NCBI RefSeq assembly: GCF_001553405.1
Contig: NZ_KQ960927.1
Location: forward strand, 1-35,739
Direction of reading: 5' to 3'
DNA: 35,739 nucleotides
DNA from: Megasphaera hutchinsoni
GTDB lineage: Bacteria > Bacillota > Negativicutes > Veillonellales > Megasphaeraceae
Every line of letters begins with the position of its first letter. The stretch's first letter is position 1. The position numbers were made by a program, and so were the translations under genes. Positions 16,877-25,795 of the stretch are shown here, piece by piece. The notes under the pieces are model-generated. The model worked only from the letters and a program-made list of their open reading frames with translations. It was not told the origin of the DNA and ran no database searches.

Positions 16877-18103
16877 ATGAAACAGATTCAAAAGATTGTA
16901 TTAGCTTATTCAGGTGGATTAGATACATCCGTGATTATTCCTTGGTTAAAAGAAAACTATAAAGGAGCAGAAGTTATTGCCGTATGTGCTGATGTAGGAC
17001 AACCTGAAGATTTTCAAGCCGTAGAGAAGAAAGCATATGCCTCTGGTGCGGCTAAAGTATACGTTCTGGATATAAAGAAAGAATTTTTAGAAGACTATGT
17101 ATGGCCTACGGTACAAGCTGGTGCGGTATATGAAGGTAAATATTTATTAGGAACCTCTTTTGCTCGCCCGCTTATTTCTAAAAAATTAGTAGATATTGCT
17201 TTACAAGAAAAGGCAGATGCCATTGCTCATGGAGCGACAGGAAAAGGAAATGACCAAGTCCGGTTTGAATTGACTGTAAAGGCGTTAGCACCACAAATTA
17301 CTTTAATTGCACCTTGGCGGATGTGGAATTTAAAATCGAGAGAAGATGAATTAAAATACGCAGAAGCACATGGTGTTCCCATCGACTATATGTCAGAAGA
17401 AAATCCTTATCCGTATAGCATGGATTGGAATATTTGGCATTTGAGTCATGAAGGAGACGATTTAGAAAATCCGGCAAACGCACCGAAAGATATGGTTTAT
17501 ATGGTTTCTAATACGCCTGAACAGGCACCGGATGAAGCGGAATATATTACCATTGATTTTAAACAGGGGATTCCCATAGCTGTTAATGGCGAGGCATTAG
17601 ATGCGGTATCATTACTTACGCAATTAAATAAAATCGGGGCAAAACACGGGATTGGTATTGTTGATATTGTAGAAAATAGACTTGTTGGTATGAAGAGTAG
17701 AGGTATTTATGAAAATCCTGGTGGTGCGATCATTATGTATGCACATCGAGAATTAGAATATCTTTGTTTAGATCGGGATATGTATCATTATAAAGAAAAT
17801 ATGGCACATACCTTTGCTGATTTAGTATATGATGGTAAGTGGTTTTCGCCATTAAGAGAAGCCTTGAGCGCATTTGTTCAGAAGACACAAGAAACGGTTA
17901 CGGGGCAAGTGAAATTGAAGTTATATAAGGGCAACATTATTAGTGCAGGTTCGACTTCTCCTTATTCGTTATATAGTGAAGAGTATGTTACATTTGGCGA
18001 AGATGCGGTTTATGATCAAACCGATGCAGAAGGCTTTATCAACTTGTTTGGCTTACCCTTAAAAATGAGGGCGTTAGCATTACAGGCAAAAGATAAGAAA
18101 TAA
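16877..18103 (+). CDS. argG: Argininosuccinate synthase
   Basis: The enzyme joins citrulline and aspartate with ATP to give argininosuccinate, the penultimate step of arginine synthesis. The 408-residue length is typical. The ATP-pyrophosphatase P-loop AYSGGLDTS is at residues 10-18. ADVGQPEDF and [13 protein letters not shown] (ATP and citrulline contacts) and the C-terminal GSTSPYSLY are present. I chose the ATG at 16877 because GGAGGGG ends 6 bases before it. The frame is open 39 codons further upstream, but that part contains the promoter and has no family similarity. argH follows after 21 bases. Confidence 0.97.
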   Translation: MKQIQKIVLAYSGGLDTSVIIPWLKENYKGAEVIAVCADVGQPEDFQAVEKKAYASGAAKVYVLDIKKEFLEDYVWPTVQAGAVYEGKYLLGTSFARPLISKKLVDIALQEKADAIAHGATGKGNDQVRFELTVKALAPQITLIAPWRMWNLKSREDELKYAEAHGVPIDYMSEENPYPYSMDWNIWHLSHEGDDLENPANAPKDMVYMVSNTPEQAPDEAEYITIDFKQGIPIAVNGEALDAVSLLTQLNKIGAKHGIGIVDIVENRLVGMKSRGIYENPGGAIIMYAHRELEYLCLDRDMYHYKENMAHTFADLVYDGKWFSPLREALSAFVQKTQETVTGQVKLKLYKGNIISAGSTSPYSLYSEEYVTFGEDAVYDQTDAEGFINLFGLPLKMRALALQAKDKK

Positions 18104-18124
18104 GGAAAGACAAGGAGTCGTATT

Positions 18125-19558
18125 ATGAAATTATGGGGTGGCAGATTTACAAAAGATACGGATAAGAAAGTAGAAGATTTTAATGCTTCGATTGGTTTTG
18201 ATTATCGGTTATATAAAGAAGATATTTGCGGTAGTATTGTACATGCAGAAATGTTAGTGCGGCAACAAATTATATCGGCCGAAGATGGAGAAGCGATTAT
18301 TCAAGGCTTAAAAACTATTTATCGGCAAATACAACAACAGGATTTTGAATTTTCGGTTGCCTTAGAAGATATTCATATGAATATTGAGCAACGTTTAACA
18401 GAAGCTATTGGTGAAGCGGGAAAGCGGTTACATACGGGGCGTAGTCGGAATGATCAAGTGGCCTTAGATACTCATTTGTATGTACGGCGTGTTGTGGCAG
18501 AAGTAGGGAATTTACTGTTGTCTTTACAGGCAAGCATTGTAGAAGCGGCACAACGCTATGAGGATGTTATCATGCCAGGATATACGCATTTGCAGCGGGC
18601 ACAACCGATTTTATTTAGTCATCATATGCTGGCCTATTTTTCAATGTTTGCACGCGATTTTCAATTTTTGGAATATGTGAGAAAACAAGCTGATCGAATG
18701 CCTTTAGGGGCAGGTGCTTTGGCGGGTACAACGTATCCGTTAGATTCAGAATGGGTGGCGAAGCGATTACAATTTTCGGCTATATATGATAATAGTATGG
18801 ATGCTGTGAGTGATCGCGATTATGTTGTCTTATTTTTGGAATTTGCGGCGATGGTGATGATGCACCTTAGTAGATTGTCGGAAGAATTTATTTTATGGTC
18901 TTCAGCCGAATTTCATTTTATTGAATTAGATGATGCACATTGTACGGGGTCGTCTATTATGCCACAAAAGAAAAATCCAGATATTTGTGAATTAGTAAGA
19001 GGCAAAACAGGACGTTTTTATGGGCATGTTATGGGGACCTTGACAATGATGAAAGGGTTACCGTTAGCGTATGATAAAGATATGCAAGAAGATAAGGAAG
19101 GGGTATTTGATGCAGTAGATAACCTTGTCTTTTCTCTTTCGATTTATGCTGATATGATTCGCCGTATGAAGGTATGTAAAGATAATATGCGGAATGCACT
19201 TGCACATGATTTTTCAAATGCGACAGACATGGCAGATTATTTGGTGAAAAAGGGAATTCCCTTTCGGCAGGCCCATGCGATTGTTGGACAAGCCGTGCAG
19301 TATTGTTTACAACATCATAAGGTCTTGAATGAATTATCCTTAGATGAGTTAACATCTTTTAGCACTTCTTTTTCAGAAGATATTATGAAGGCGTTGCAAA
19401 TAGAAACCTGTATTGCTATGCGTCAAACATATAATGGTACATCGTTAAATAGTGTACAAGCACAATGTGCACGAGGAAAGGCAGTGCTAGCAACAGAAAA
19501 ACAGTGTTTACAGCAATGGGAAGCGATTAATCGTGTAGTGGATGCGATAGTAGAATAA
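18125..19558 (+). CDS. argH: Argininosuccinate lyase
   Basis: The lyase splits argininosuccinate into arginine and fumarate. The 477-residue protein belongs to the fumarase/aspartase superfamily. It begins with the argH-typical MKLWGGRF. TGRSRNDQVALD is at about 103-114 and the signature GSSIMPQKKNPD at about 276-287, with the catalytic Ser in GSS. It is the second gene of argGH, ends with a strong terminator, and completes arginine synthesis from citrulline. Other arg genes are not in the window. Confidence 0.97.
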   Translation: MKLWGGRFTKDTDKKVEDFNASIGFDYRLYKEDICGSIVHAEMLVRQQIISAEDGEAIIQGLKTIYRQIQQQDFEFSVALEDIHMNIEQRLTEAIGEAGKRLHTGRSRNDQVALDTHLYVRRVVAEVGNLLLSLQASIVEAAQRYEDVIMPGYTHLQRAQPILFSHHMLAYFSMFARDFQFLEYVRKQADRMPLGAGALAGTTYPLDSEWVAKRLQFSAIYDNSMDAVSDRDYVVLFLEFAAMVMMHLSRLSEEFILWSSAEFHFIELDDAHCTGSSIMPQKKNPDICELVRGKTGRFYGHVMGTLTMMKGLPLAYDKDMQEDKEGVFDAVDNLVFSLSIYADMIRRMKVCKDNMRNALAHDFSNATDMADYLVKKGIPFRQAHAIVGQAVQYCLQHHKVLNELSLDELTSFSTSFSEDIMKALQIETCIAMRQTYNGTSLNSVQAQCARGKAVLATEKQCLQQWEAINRVVDAIVE

Positions 19559-19560
19559 CG

Positions 19561-19602
19561 AATAAGTTCAATCTATTTTTTTTTAGATTGAACTTATTTT
19601 TG
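19561..19602 (+). terminator. Terminator of argGH
   Basis: A perfect 15-base stem (19561-19575 with 19584-19598) with an all-T loop is followed by more T, starting 2 bases after the argH stop. Its A/T symmetry could make it bidirectional. Confidence 0.9.
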
Positions 19603-19679
19603 TATACTAGAAAAATACAGAAAAATAAGGTATAATAAAGCAACTAACAAATATAGAAAGTGTTTTAGGAAGGAAGGAC

Positions 19680-20519
19680 ATGTCTATGTCTTTAGCAAAA
19701 CAAAGGACGTTGGCACGATCGATTTCATATCAAGGGATTGGATTACACGCTGCATTAGAAGTACATATGGTATTACATCCAGCACCCGTTGATACGGGGA
19801 TTGTTTTTGTACGGACGGATATGGAAACGCACCCATCCGTAAAGGCCAATTTATCATATGTGACGAATACGATGAGAGCGACTACCTTAGAAGATGGAGA
19901 AGCGAAAGTGTTTACGGTAGAGCATCTTTTGTCTGCATTATATGGCTTGCAAATTGATAATTGTATTATTGAAATGGATTCACCAGAACCTCCAGTTGGG
20001 GATGGTAGTAGTTTAGTCTTTGTTCAGTTATTGCGAGAAGCGGGTGTGCAGATTCAAGAAGCAAATAAAAAAGAACTGATTATTCAACAACAACATCGTA
20101 TAGAAGAAGAGGATAAATTTGCAGCGATTATTCCGTATAATGGCTATAGAATTACGTTTATTTCTATTAATCCTCATCCTTTATTAGGGGTACAGTTTTT
20201 TGATTTTGAAATTACAGAAGAAAGTTATGTGAAAGAAGTTGCATTTGCACGAACGGTGGCCTTTACGAAAGAATTGGAAATGTTACGTCAATTAGGGTTA
20301 GGAAAAGGTGGCACATTAGAAAATGCCGTAGTTTATGATGAAACTTCGTGTTTATCTACGTTGCGCTCTGCCGATGAACTGGTACGACATAAAGTGCTGG
20401 ATATGATTGGCGATTTGGCGTTGTTAGGAAAGTCTATTCGAGGGCATGTTATTGCTGTTAAATCGAGTCACAAATTAAATAATTTATTAACGCATGATAT
20501 TATCAAAGAATTTGTTTAA
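19680..20519 (+). CDS. lpxC: UDP-3-O-acyl-N-acetylglucosamine deacetylase
   Basis: LpxC removes the N-acetyl group of UDP-3-O-acyl-GlcNAc, the committed step of lipid A synthesis. The 279-residue protein shows the zinc-site motif [14 protein letters not shown] (about 81-94), the [12 protein letters not shown] segment, and [14 protein letters not shown] (about 237-250), followed by the late histidine of KSSHK. Two ATG codons 6 bases apart (19680, 19686) both fit the AGGAAGGAAGGA ribosome site, so the exact start is uncertain by two residues. A TATAAT at 19631-19636 suggests a promoter, but its -35 box is poor. It is the first gene of the long LPS cluster. Confidence 0.96.
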   Translation: MSMSLAKQRTLARSISYQGIGLHAALEVHMVLHPAPVDTGIVFVRTDMETHPSVKANLSYVTNTMRATTLEDGEAKVFTVEHLLSALYGLQIDNCIIEMDSPEPPVGDGSSLVFVQLLREAGVQIQEANKKELIIQQQHRIEEEDKFAAIIPYNGYRITFISINPHPLLGVQFFDFEITEESYVKEVAFARTVAFTKELEMLRQLGLGKGGTLENAVVYDETSCLSTLRSADELVRHKVLDMIGDLALLGKSIRGHVIAVKSSHKLNNLLTHDIIKEFV

Positions 20520-20538
20520 CTATCGGGAGGAACATAAA

Positions 20539-20982
20539 ATGGTGTTGACAGTTACAGATATAATGGAAATTTTACCACATCGTTATCCGATGTTATTAGT
20601 GGATCGGATTATTGAAATTGAACCGATGAAATATGCTGTAGGGATTAAGAATGCAACGATTAATGAAGCGTTTTTTCAAGGTCATTTTCCAGGCGATCCG
20701 GTGATGCCTGGTGTGTTATTGACTGAAGCAATGGCTCAAGTAGGTGGTGTGGCATTATTATATCCTGAAGAAAATCGGGGATTAATTCCTTATTTCACGG
20801 GGATTGATAATGTTCGTTTTCGGCATCCCGTAAGACCGGGCGATCAAGTGATCATGCGTGCTGAAGTGGTTAAAGTTAAGCGGTCTATGGGTAAAGTTAG
20901 GGCAGAATGTCATGTTGGAGATCAATTATGTGCAGAAGGGGATTATTTATTTGCACTACAAGAACGCCCGAAAATAAAATAG
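20539..20982 (+). CDS. fabZ: 3-hydroxyacyl-[acyl-carrier-protein] dehydratase
   Basis: FabZ dehydrates 3-hydroxyacyl-ACP in fatty acid elongation. Its substrate, 3-hydroxymyristoyl-ACP or similar, is also the acyl donor of LpxA, so FabZ and the lipid A pathway compete for one pool. The 147-residue hotdog-fold protein has catalytic His14 (LPHRYP) and Glu63 ([12 protein letters not shown]). I chose the ATG at 20539 because GGGAGG ends 8 bases before it; an open frame further left overlaps lpxC and lacks family similarity. It lies 19 bases after lpxC, a common gene pair in diderms. Confidence 0.96.
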   Translation: MVLTVTDIMEILPHRYPMLLVDRIIEIEPMKYAVGIKNATINEAFFQGHFPGDPVMPGVLLTEAMAQVGGVALLYPEENRGLIPYFTGIDNVRFRHPVRPGDQVIMRAEVVKVKRSMGKVRAECHVGDQLCAEGDYLFALQERPKIK

Positions 20983-21159
20983 ATGTGAAAATAAGCACAA
21001 ATCATGTGTATGGTCGCGTAAAATAACGTATTTTGTATTTAATATGCTTATTTTGAAATTTCTTTGCTTGTATATTTGTGCTGGTTTGAAAAGATTATAT
21101 GTGTATAAGGTAAGTAATTAAACACTGATGGCAATGTAGTGTAATGAGGAGTGACTTTC
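20983..21159 (+). promoter_or_regulatory. Structured fabZ-lpxA spacer with two alternative pairings
   Basis: One segment (20988-21002) can pair in two ways: its first 10 bases with 21045-21054, or its last 9 bases with 21074-21082. The pairings share four bases and exclude each other. A small AAAAT/ATTTT hairpin lies between them. No reading frame or clear terminator is present. It could be a leader that tunes lpxA, an operator, or chance in AT-rich DNA. Confidence 0.3.
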
Positions 21160-21969
21160 ATGACCGAGGAAAAAGAAAACCGACAATATATTATTCATCC
21201 TACGGCGATTATAGATCCCCAGGCGGAATTAGGTGAAGGTGTTAAGGTGGGTCCATATGCAGTTATAGGACCGCATGTACGAATTGGAGCAGGCACAGAA
21301 ATTATGTCTCATGTGGTCATTGATGGGTGGACTACGATTGGTGAAGAATGTCGATTTTTTCCATTTTCTGTGATTGGATCGGAACCCCAGGATTTAAAAT
21401 TTCAAGGGGAAAAAAGTTATGTAATTATAGGAGATCGGTCGGTATTTAGAGAATCGGTTACCGTTAGTCGAGCTACGGGGGAAGAAGAAGAAACTCGTAT
21501 TGGAAGTGATTGCTTATTTCAAGCTAATACACATATAGCACATAACTGTGTAGTTGGAAATTTTGTTATTATGAGTAATTGTGCAGGGTTAGCTGGGCAT
21601 GTTATCGTGGAAGATCGAGTGGTTATTGGTGGTATGGCCGGCGTTCATCAATTTGTGAAGGTGGGCCGGAATTGTATGATCGGTGGTTTGGCTAAGGTAG
21701 TACAAGATATACCGCCCTTTGTTATTGTAGATGGACAACCAGCACGCTGTATTGGATTAAATAGCGTGGGGCTTTCGCGTGCAGGTATTTCGGAACCTGT
21801 TCGGCGTGAATTGAAAAAGGCGTTTAGGTTCTTATATCGTTCCGGGTTAAATTTAGGACAGGCTATTGCTGTTATGGAACAGGAATTGGATAGTTCAGAA
21901 GAAGTGGAACATTTTTTACGGTTCTTACGTAATGCGGAACGGGGGATTTGTCGCGGGACAAAAGACTGA
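21160..21969 (+). CDS. lpxA: Acyl-ACP--UDP-N-acetylglucosamine O-acyltransferase
   Basis: LpxA transfers a 3-hydroxyacyl chain from ACP to UDP-GlcNAc, the first step of lipid A synthesis in the cytoplasm. The 269-residue protein has the left-handed beta-helix of hexapeptide repeats (about 10-185) and a helical C-terminus. The catalytic base falls exactly at His125 (NTHIAHN), as in E. coli. I chose the ATG at 21160 because GAGGAG lies 8 bases before it; an in-frame GTG at 21151 overlaps that site. Chain-length specificity cannot be told from sequence alone. A terminator-like hairpin follows before lpxI. Confidence 0.96.
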   Translation: MTEEKENRQYIIHPTAIIDPQAELGEGVKVGPYAVIGPHVRIGAGTEIMSHVVIDGWTTIGEECRFFPFSVIGSEPQDLKFQGEKSYVIIGDRSVFRESVTVSRATGEEEETRIGSDCLFQANTHIAHNCVVGNFVIMSNCAGLAGHVIVEDRVVIGGMAGVHQFVKVGRNCMIGGLAKVVQDIPPFVIVDGQPARCIGLNSVGLSRAGISEPVRRELKKAFRFLYRSGLNLGQAIAVMEQELDSSEEVEHFLRFLRNAERGICRGTKD

Positions 21970-21982
21970 TTTCGCATTCAAG

Positions 21983-22014
21983 AAGGGCAGGCGAGGTTTT
22001 CGCCTCCCTTTTTT
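21983..22014 (+). terminator. Hairpin terminator between lpxA and lpxI
   Basis: GGG-C-AGGCGA (21985-21994) pairs with TCGCCT-CCC (22000-22008), with one bulged C, followed by six T. It should end or weaken transcription from lpxC-fabZ-lpxA, so lpxI and the genes after it may need their own promoter or partial readthrough. Confidence 0.75.
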
Positions 22015-22062
22015 AGTATATATAGGTACAATTATAGAATAACGAAGGAGTAAAAGGGATAT

Positions 22063-22878
22063 ATGGAAAAAATTGGTTTATTTGCTGGTGTAGGTATATT
22101 GCCGGTAGAATTTGTTCGTGCAGCAAAAAAAGCAGGATACACTGTTGTTGTTATTGCTGTTGTTCCCGATGTAGCACCGGAGTTAGAAAAAGAAGCTGAT
22201 GTATATTATCAGATTTCTGTGGCTAAATTAAATAAAGTCATTCAAACGATGAAAAAAGAGGGTGTTACGAATGTTACAATGATTGGTAAAGTGACGAAAG
22301 AAGTGCTATTTAAAGGCCTCGTGTTACCCGATTTTAGGACATTAAAGGTATTAGCGTCATTACACAATCGAAAAGACGATACGATTATGTTGGCGTTAGT
22401 AGAAGAATTGGCGAAAGACGGATTAACGGTAGTGGATCAAACGAAGTATTTAAAAGCGTTGTTGCCTAAAGAAGGCGTGCTAAGTGAAATGCAGCCTACG
22501 GCAGCAGCACTAGCGGATATGCGGTTTGGATTTCGCATGGCAAAGGCCATAGGAGGATTTGACATTGGGCAAACTGTGGTCGTCAAGAAGTTAGCCGTCA
22601 TGGCGGTGGAAGCGATTGAAGGGACGGATGCTTGTATTCGTCGCGGCGGACAACTAGCCCGGGAAGCGGGCGTGGTGGTAAAAGTAGCCAAACCGAATCA
22701 AGATTGGCGGTTTGATATGCCTACGGTAGGTAAAAATACGATATTATCTATGATAGAGAGTAACTGTAATGTTTTGGCAATAGAAGCGGAAAAAACACTG
22801 TTTGTAGAACAGGAAGAAGTAAATATGTTGGCACGGAAACATCATATTTGTATTTGTGCTATAACCGAAGATATGTAG
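22063..22878 (+). CDS. lpxI: UDP-2,3-diacylglucosamine pyrophosphatase LpxI
   Basis: LpxI hydrolyses UDP-2,3-diacylglucosamine to lipid X and UMP. It is the non-homologous replacement of LpxH found in alpha-proteobacteria and other diderms. The 271-residue protein begins with IGLFAGVGILPVEF and carries the conserved KVTKE, DDTIM, and EGTDACIRRGG (about 186-196) segments of the former DUF1009 family. The C-terminal KPNQDWRFDMPTVG is also typical. It lies between lpxA and lpxB, exactly where the pathway step belongs. It stops 8 bases before the lpxB start. Confidence 0.95.
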   Translation: MEKIGLFAGVGILPVEFVRAAKKAGYTVVVIAVVPDVAPELEKEADVYYQISVAKLNKVIQTMKKEGVTNVTMIGKVTKEVLFKGLVLPDFRTLKVLASLHNRKDDTIMLALVEELAKDGLTVVDQTKYLKALLPKEGVLSEMQPTAAALADMRFGFRMAKAIGGFDIGQTVVVKKLAVMAVEAIEGTDACIRRGGQLAREAGVVVKVAKPNQDWRFDMPTVGKNTILSMIESNCNVLAIEAEKTLFVEQEEVNMLARKHHICICAITEDM

Positions 22879-22886
22879 GAGGACCT

Positions 22887-24020
22887 ATGAAGATTATGTT
22901 TTCTGTGGGAGAAGCCTCGGGTGATTTACATGGTGCAGCTCTGGCAAAAGCGTTGGTAAAGCAAGTTTCGCAGGTGGAAATGATTGGGATGGGCGGTAAA
23001 CATATGGCTTCTGCCGGAGTGCATCTCGTCTACGATATTCAACAGTTAGGTGTAGTGGGGATTGGCGAAGTAATACGGAAGATTCCTTTTTTCTTTCGGC
23101 TGCGAACTTATTTATTGGACGTTATAAGGAGAGAAAAACCAGATATATTAATCTGTATTGATTATCCTGGATTTAATATGCAATTAATGAAAAAGGCTAA
23201 AGCCCTGGGCATTCCCGTCATATATTACATTTTGCCTACAATTTGGGCTTGGAATAAAAGTCGTGGTAATGTTATTGCACGCTATGCTGATTTAGCGATT
23301 TCTTTGTTTCCGTTTGAAGCACAGTTATATAAACAATTAGGTACTAATGTTATTTATGCAGGACATCCTTTGTTGGATATGGTACAGCCGACAATGGATA
23401 AAGAGAAAGCTTATGCGGCATTTGATTTAAATCCACAGAAAAAAACGGTGTTGTGTATGCCTGGTAGTAGGTTACAAGAGGTGCAGCGTTTGTTGCCTGT
23501 GATGATGCAAGCAGTACAAAAGTTGCAACAGCGTATAGGTAATGTGCAATGTATCATTCCACGGGCACCTACTATTTCACGTGCTTTGTTGGAACGGATG
23601 GTTTATCCGGCAACAGTTCCTGTTCGCATTGGCGAAGGGAATGTGTATGATATGATGCAAATTAGTACGGCCGCAGTAGTTGCTTCGGGTACGGCTACAT
23701 TGGAAACGGCGTTGATGGAAGTGCCAACGGTATTGGTATATAAAGTGAATAGATTTACCTATACCATGGCAAAATTGTTAGTACATGTGAAGTATATTGG
23801 CCTTCCCAATATTATTATGGGGCGGAGTATCATGCCTGAATTGTGGCAAGATAAGGTAACGCCTCAACGGATTGTATCGGTATTACAACCCTTGTTGACG
23901 AATGAAATTATACATGAAAGACAACGTTGTGCGATGGCGATGGTTCGCAGTGCGTTAGGGTCTCGAGGAAGTGTGGATCGGATTGCGATGGAAATTGTTA
24001 AGTTTATTAAGGAGCGATAG
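22887..24020 (+). CDS. lpxB: Lipid-A-disaccharide synthase
   Basis: LpxB joins lipid X and UDP-2,3-diacylglucosamine into the lipid A disaccharide at the inner membrane (GT19). The 377-residue protein starts with the family motif SVGEASGDLHGA. PTIWAWNKSR, AGHPLLD and CMPGSRLQEV follow in order, and the GTATLE segment lies in the nucleotide-binding half. I chose the ATG at 22887, 4 bases after AGGAGG. An earlier in-frame ATG at 22848 lies within lpxI. The next gene, msbA, begins 5 bases after the stop. Confidence 0.96.
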   Translation: MKIMFSVGEASGDLHGAALAKALVKQVSQVEMIGMGGKHMASAGVHLVYDIQQLGVVGIGEVIRKIPFFFRLRTYLLDVIRREKPDILICIDYPGFNMQLMKKAKALGIPVIYYILPTIWAWNKSRGNVIARYADLAISLFPFEAQLYKQLGTNVIYAGHPLLDMVQPTMDKEKAYAAFDLNPQKKTVLCMPGSRLQEVQRLLPVMMQAVQKLQQRIGNVQCIIPRAPTISRALLERMVYPATVPVRIGEGNVYDMMQISTAAVVASGTATLETALMEVPTVLVYKVNRFTYTMAKLLVHVKYIGLPNIIMGRSIMPELWQDKVTPQRIVSVLQPLLTNEIIHERQRCAMAMVRSALGSRGSVDRIAMEIVKFIKER

Positions 24021-24025
24021 TAGGA

Positions 24026-25795
24026 ATGAAGCAATATAGTGAATGGCAGGGATATAAAAGATTATTAGTATTTTTGCGTCCTTATCGTATTCAATTGTTG
24101 ATTGGCGTTATTTGCATGGCCCTGTCCGGTGCCAGTAATATAGTTGTTCCGTGGTTAATAAAAGAAGTAATTGATAAAGTTTTAGCAGATAAAGATATTT
24201 ATACGCTTAATTTGATTGCTCTTGCCATTTTGGTTTTATTTGCTTTACGCGGCTTTTTTTATTTTGGTCAACGTTATTTTATGACGTATGTAGGACAACG
24301 GATGGTTAATGATATTCGTGAACGCTTGTATCGTCATCTGCAACGGTTATCGTTATCTTATTTTGATCGGCGTAAAACGGGTACGATCATGAGCAATTTA
24401 ACCAATGATGTTACGACATTACAAAATGTCATGACGAACAGTATGGTTTCTTTTGTACAAGAATTTGTTATTTTAATTGGCTCTTTAGTATCCATGCTGG
24501 TTCTATATTGGAAATTAACGTTGATTACGTTGATGATTGTTCCCCTTGTTATTGCTACGATACGGTTTTTTGGTTTACGGTTACGGATGGCAGGGCATGA
24601 TGTACAGGGAAAAATTGCGGATATTACAACGCTGCTGGAAGAAGTGATTTCGTCGATTCGTATTATTCGTTCTTTTCACAGGGAAGATTTTGAAATTAGA
24701 CGTTTTTTAAAACAAAATGATAATAACTTTGAGGCACTTATGAAAGCAACAAAGTTAATGGCCATGCTTACGCCCGTTATTCAATTTTTAGCAGCTATTG
24801 CCGTAACGGGAATTATTTGGTATGGTGGTGTCAGTGTTATTCGTGGAGAAATGACAGCGGGTGCATTAATTGCCTTTTTGATTTATGCGATTAATTTGAC
24901 TAATCCTGTTCGTCGTATTAGTGAAATATATGGTGATATCCAACGTTCATTAGCTGCGGCTGATCGCGTATTTGATACGTTAGATACGGAATCAGATGTC
25001 AATGAGTCACCGCAGGCAATTACGCTGCCTCTGGTTGCAGGGAAAATTGAGTTTTCCCATGTGTTTTTTTCCTATGACGCGAAACATATGGCTTTGCAAG
25101 ACTTTAATTTAACGATTCAGCCCGGTGAAGTGGTGGCATTGGTCGGACCAAGTGGGGCGGGAAAGTCTACGGTGGCTAATTTGTTGCCTCGATTTTATGA
25201 TGTGACGGCTGGGTGTGTTAAGATTGATGATATTGATGTACGTGATGTTACTTATGCATCGTTACGTAATCAAATTGGCCTAGTGCCACAAGAAACCGTG
25301 TTGTTTAATGCTTCGATTCGAGAAAATATCTTATATGGTCGGTTAGATGCTACGGAAACAGAGATTATTGAAGCAGCGAAAGCCGCGAATGCTCATCAAT
25401 TTATTATGCAATTACCGCAGGGATATGATACGGTTGTCGGCGATCGGGGAAGTTCCTTATCTGGGGGACAACGTCAACGGATCTCTATTGCACGTGCTAT
25501 TTTAAAGAATCCGCGTATTTTGATTTTAGATGAAGCTACATCTGCTTTAGATACGAAAAGTGAAAAGATTGTACAAGCGGCGTTGGACAGGTTAATGAAA
25601 GATCGTACAGCTGTCGTGATCGCACATCGGTTGAGTACCGTGCGTAATGCTGATTATATTGCCGTTATTGAGGGGGGACGTATTGTTGAATGGGGAAAAC
25701 ATCAAGCACTGTTAGCTAAACAGGGGGTATATGCTCGGTTATATGCGGTCCAATTTCAAGGAGAAGTAGGAGTAGCAACAGATGAACGGGAATAA
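24026..25795 (+). CDS. msbA: Lipid A export ABC transporter MsbA
   Basis: The 589-residue half-transporter has six membrane helices (about 15-300) and a C-terminal ATPase domain (about 340-580). Walker A is GPSGAGKST (about 373-381), the signature is LSGGQ (about 478) and Walker B is ILILDEATSALD (about 497-508). MsbA dimers flip core-lipid A from the inner to the outer leaflet of the inner membrane. Sequence alone cannot separate MsbA from other ABCB-type exporters. The place between lpxB and waaA makes the call strong. The ribosome site is weak, which suggests coupling to lpxB. The end overlaps waaA by 14 bases. Confidence 0.92.
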   Translation: MKQYSEWQGYKRLLVFLRPYRIQLLIGVICMALSGASNIVVPWLIKEVIDKVLADKDIYTLNLIALAILVLFALRGFFYFGQRYFMTYVGQRMVNDIRERLYRHLQRLSLSYFDRRKTGTIMSNLTNDVTTLQNVMTNSMVSFVQEFVILIGSLVSMLVLYWKLTLITLMIVPLVIATIRFFGLRLRMAGHDVQGKIADITTLLEEVISSIRIIRSFHREDFEIRRFLKQNDNNFEALMKATKLMAMLTPVIQFLAAIAVTGIIWYGGVSVIRGEMTAGALIAFLIYAINLTNPVRRISEIYGDIQRSLAAADRVFDTLDTESDVNESPQAITLPLVAGKIEFSHVFFSYDAKHMALQDFNLTIQPGEVVALVGPSGAGKSTVANLLPRFYDVTAGCVKIDDIDVRDVTYASLRNQIGLVPQETVLFNASIRENILYGRLDATETEIIEAAKAANAHQFIMQLPQGYDTVVGDRGSSLSGGQRQRISIARAILKNPRILILDEATSALDTKSEKIVQAALDRLMKDRTAVVIAHRLSTVRNADYIAVIEGGRIVEWGKHQALLAKQGVYARLYAVQFQGEVGVATDERE

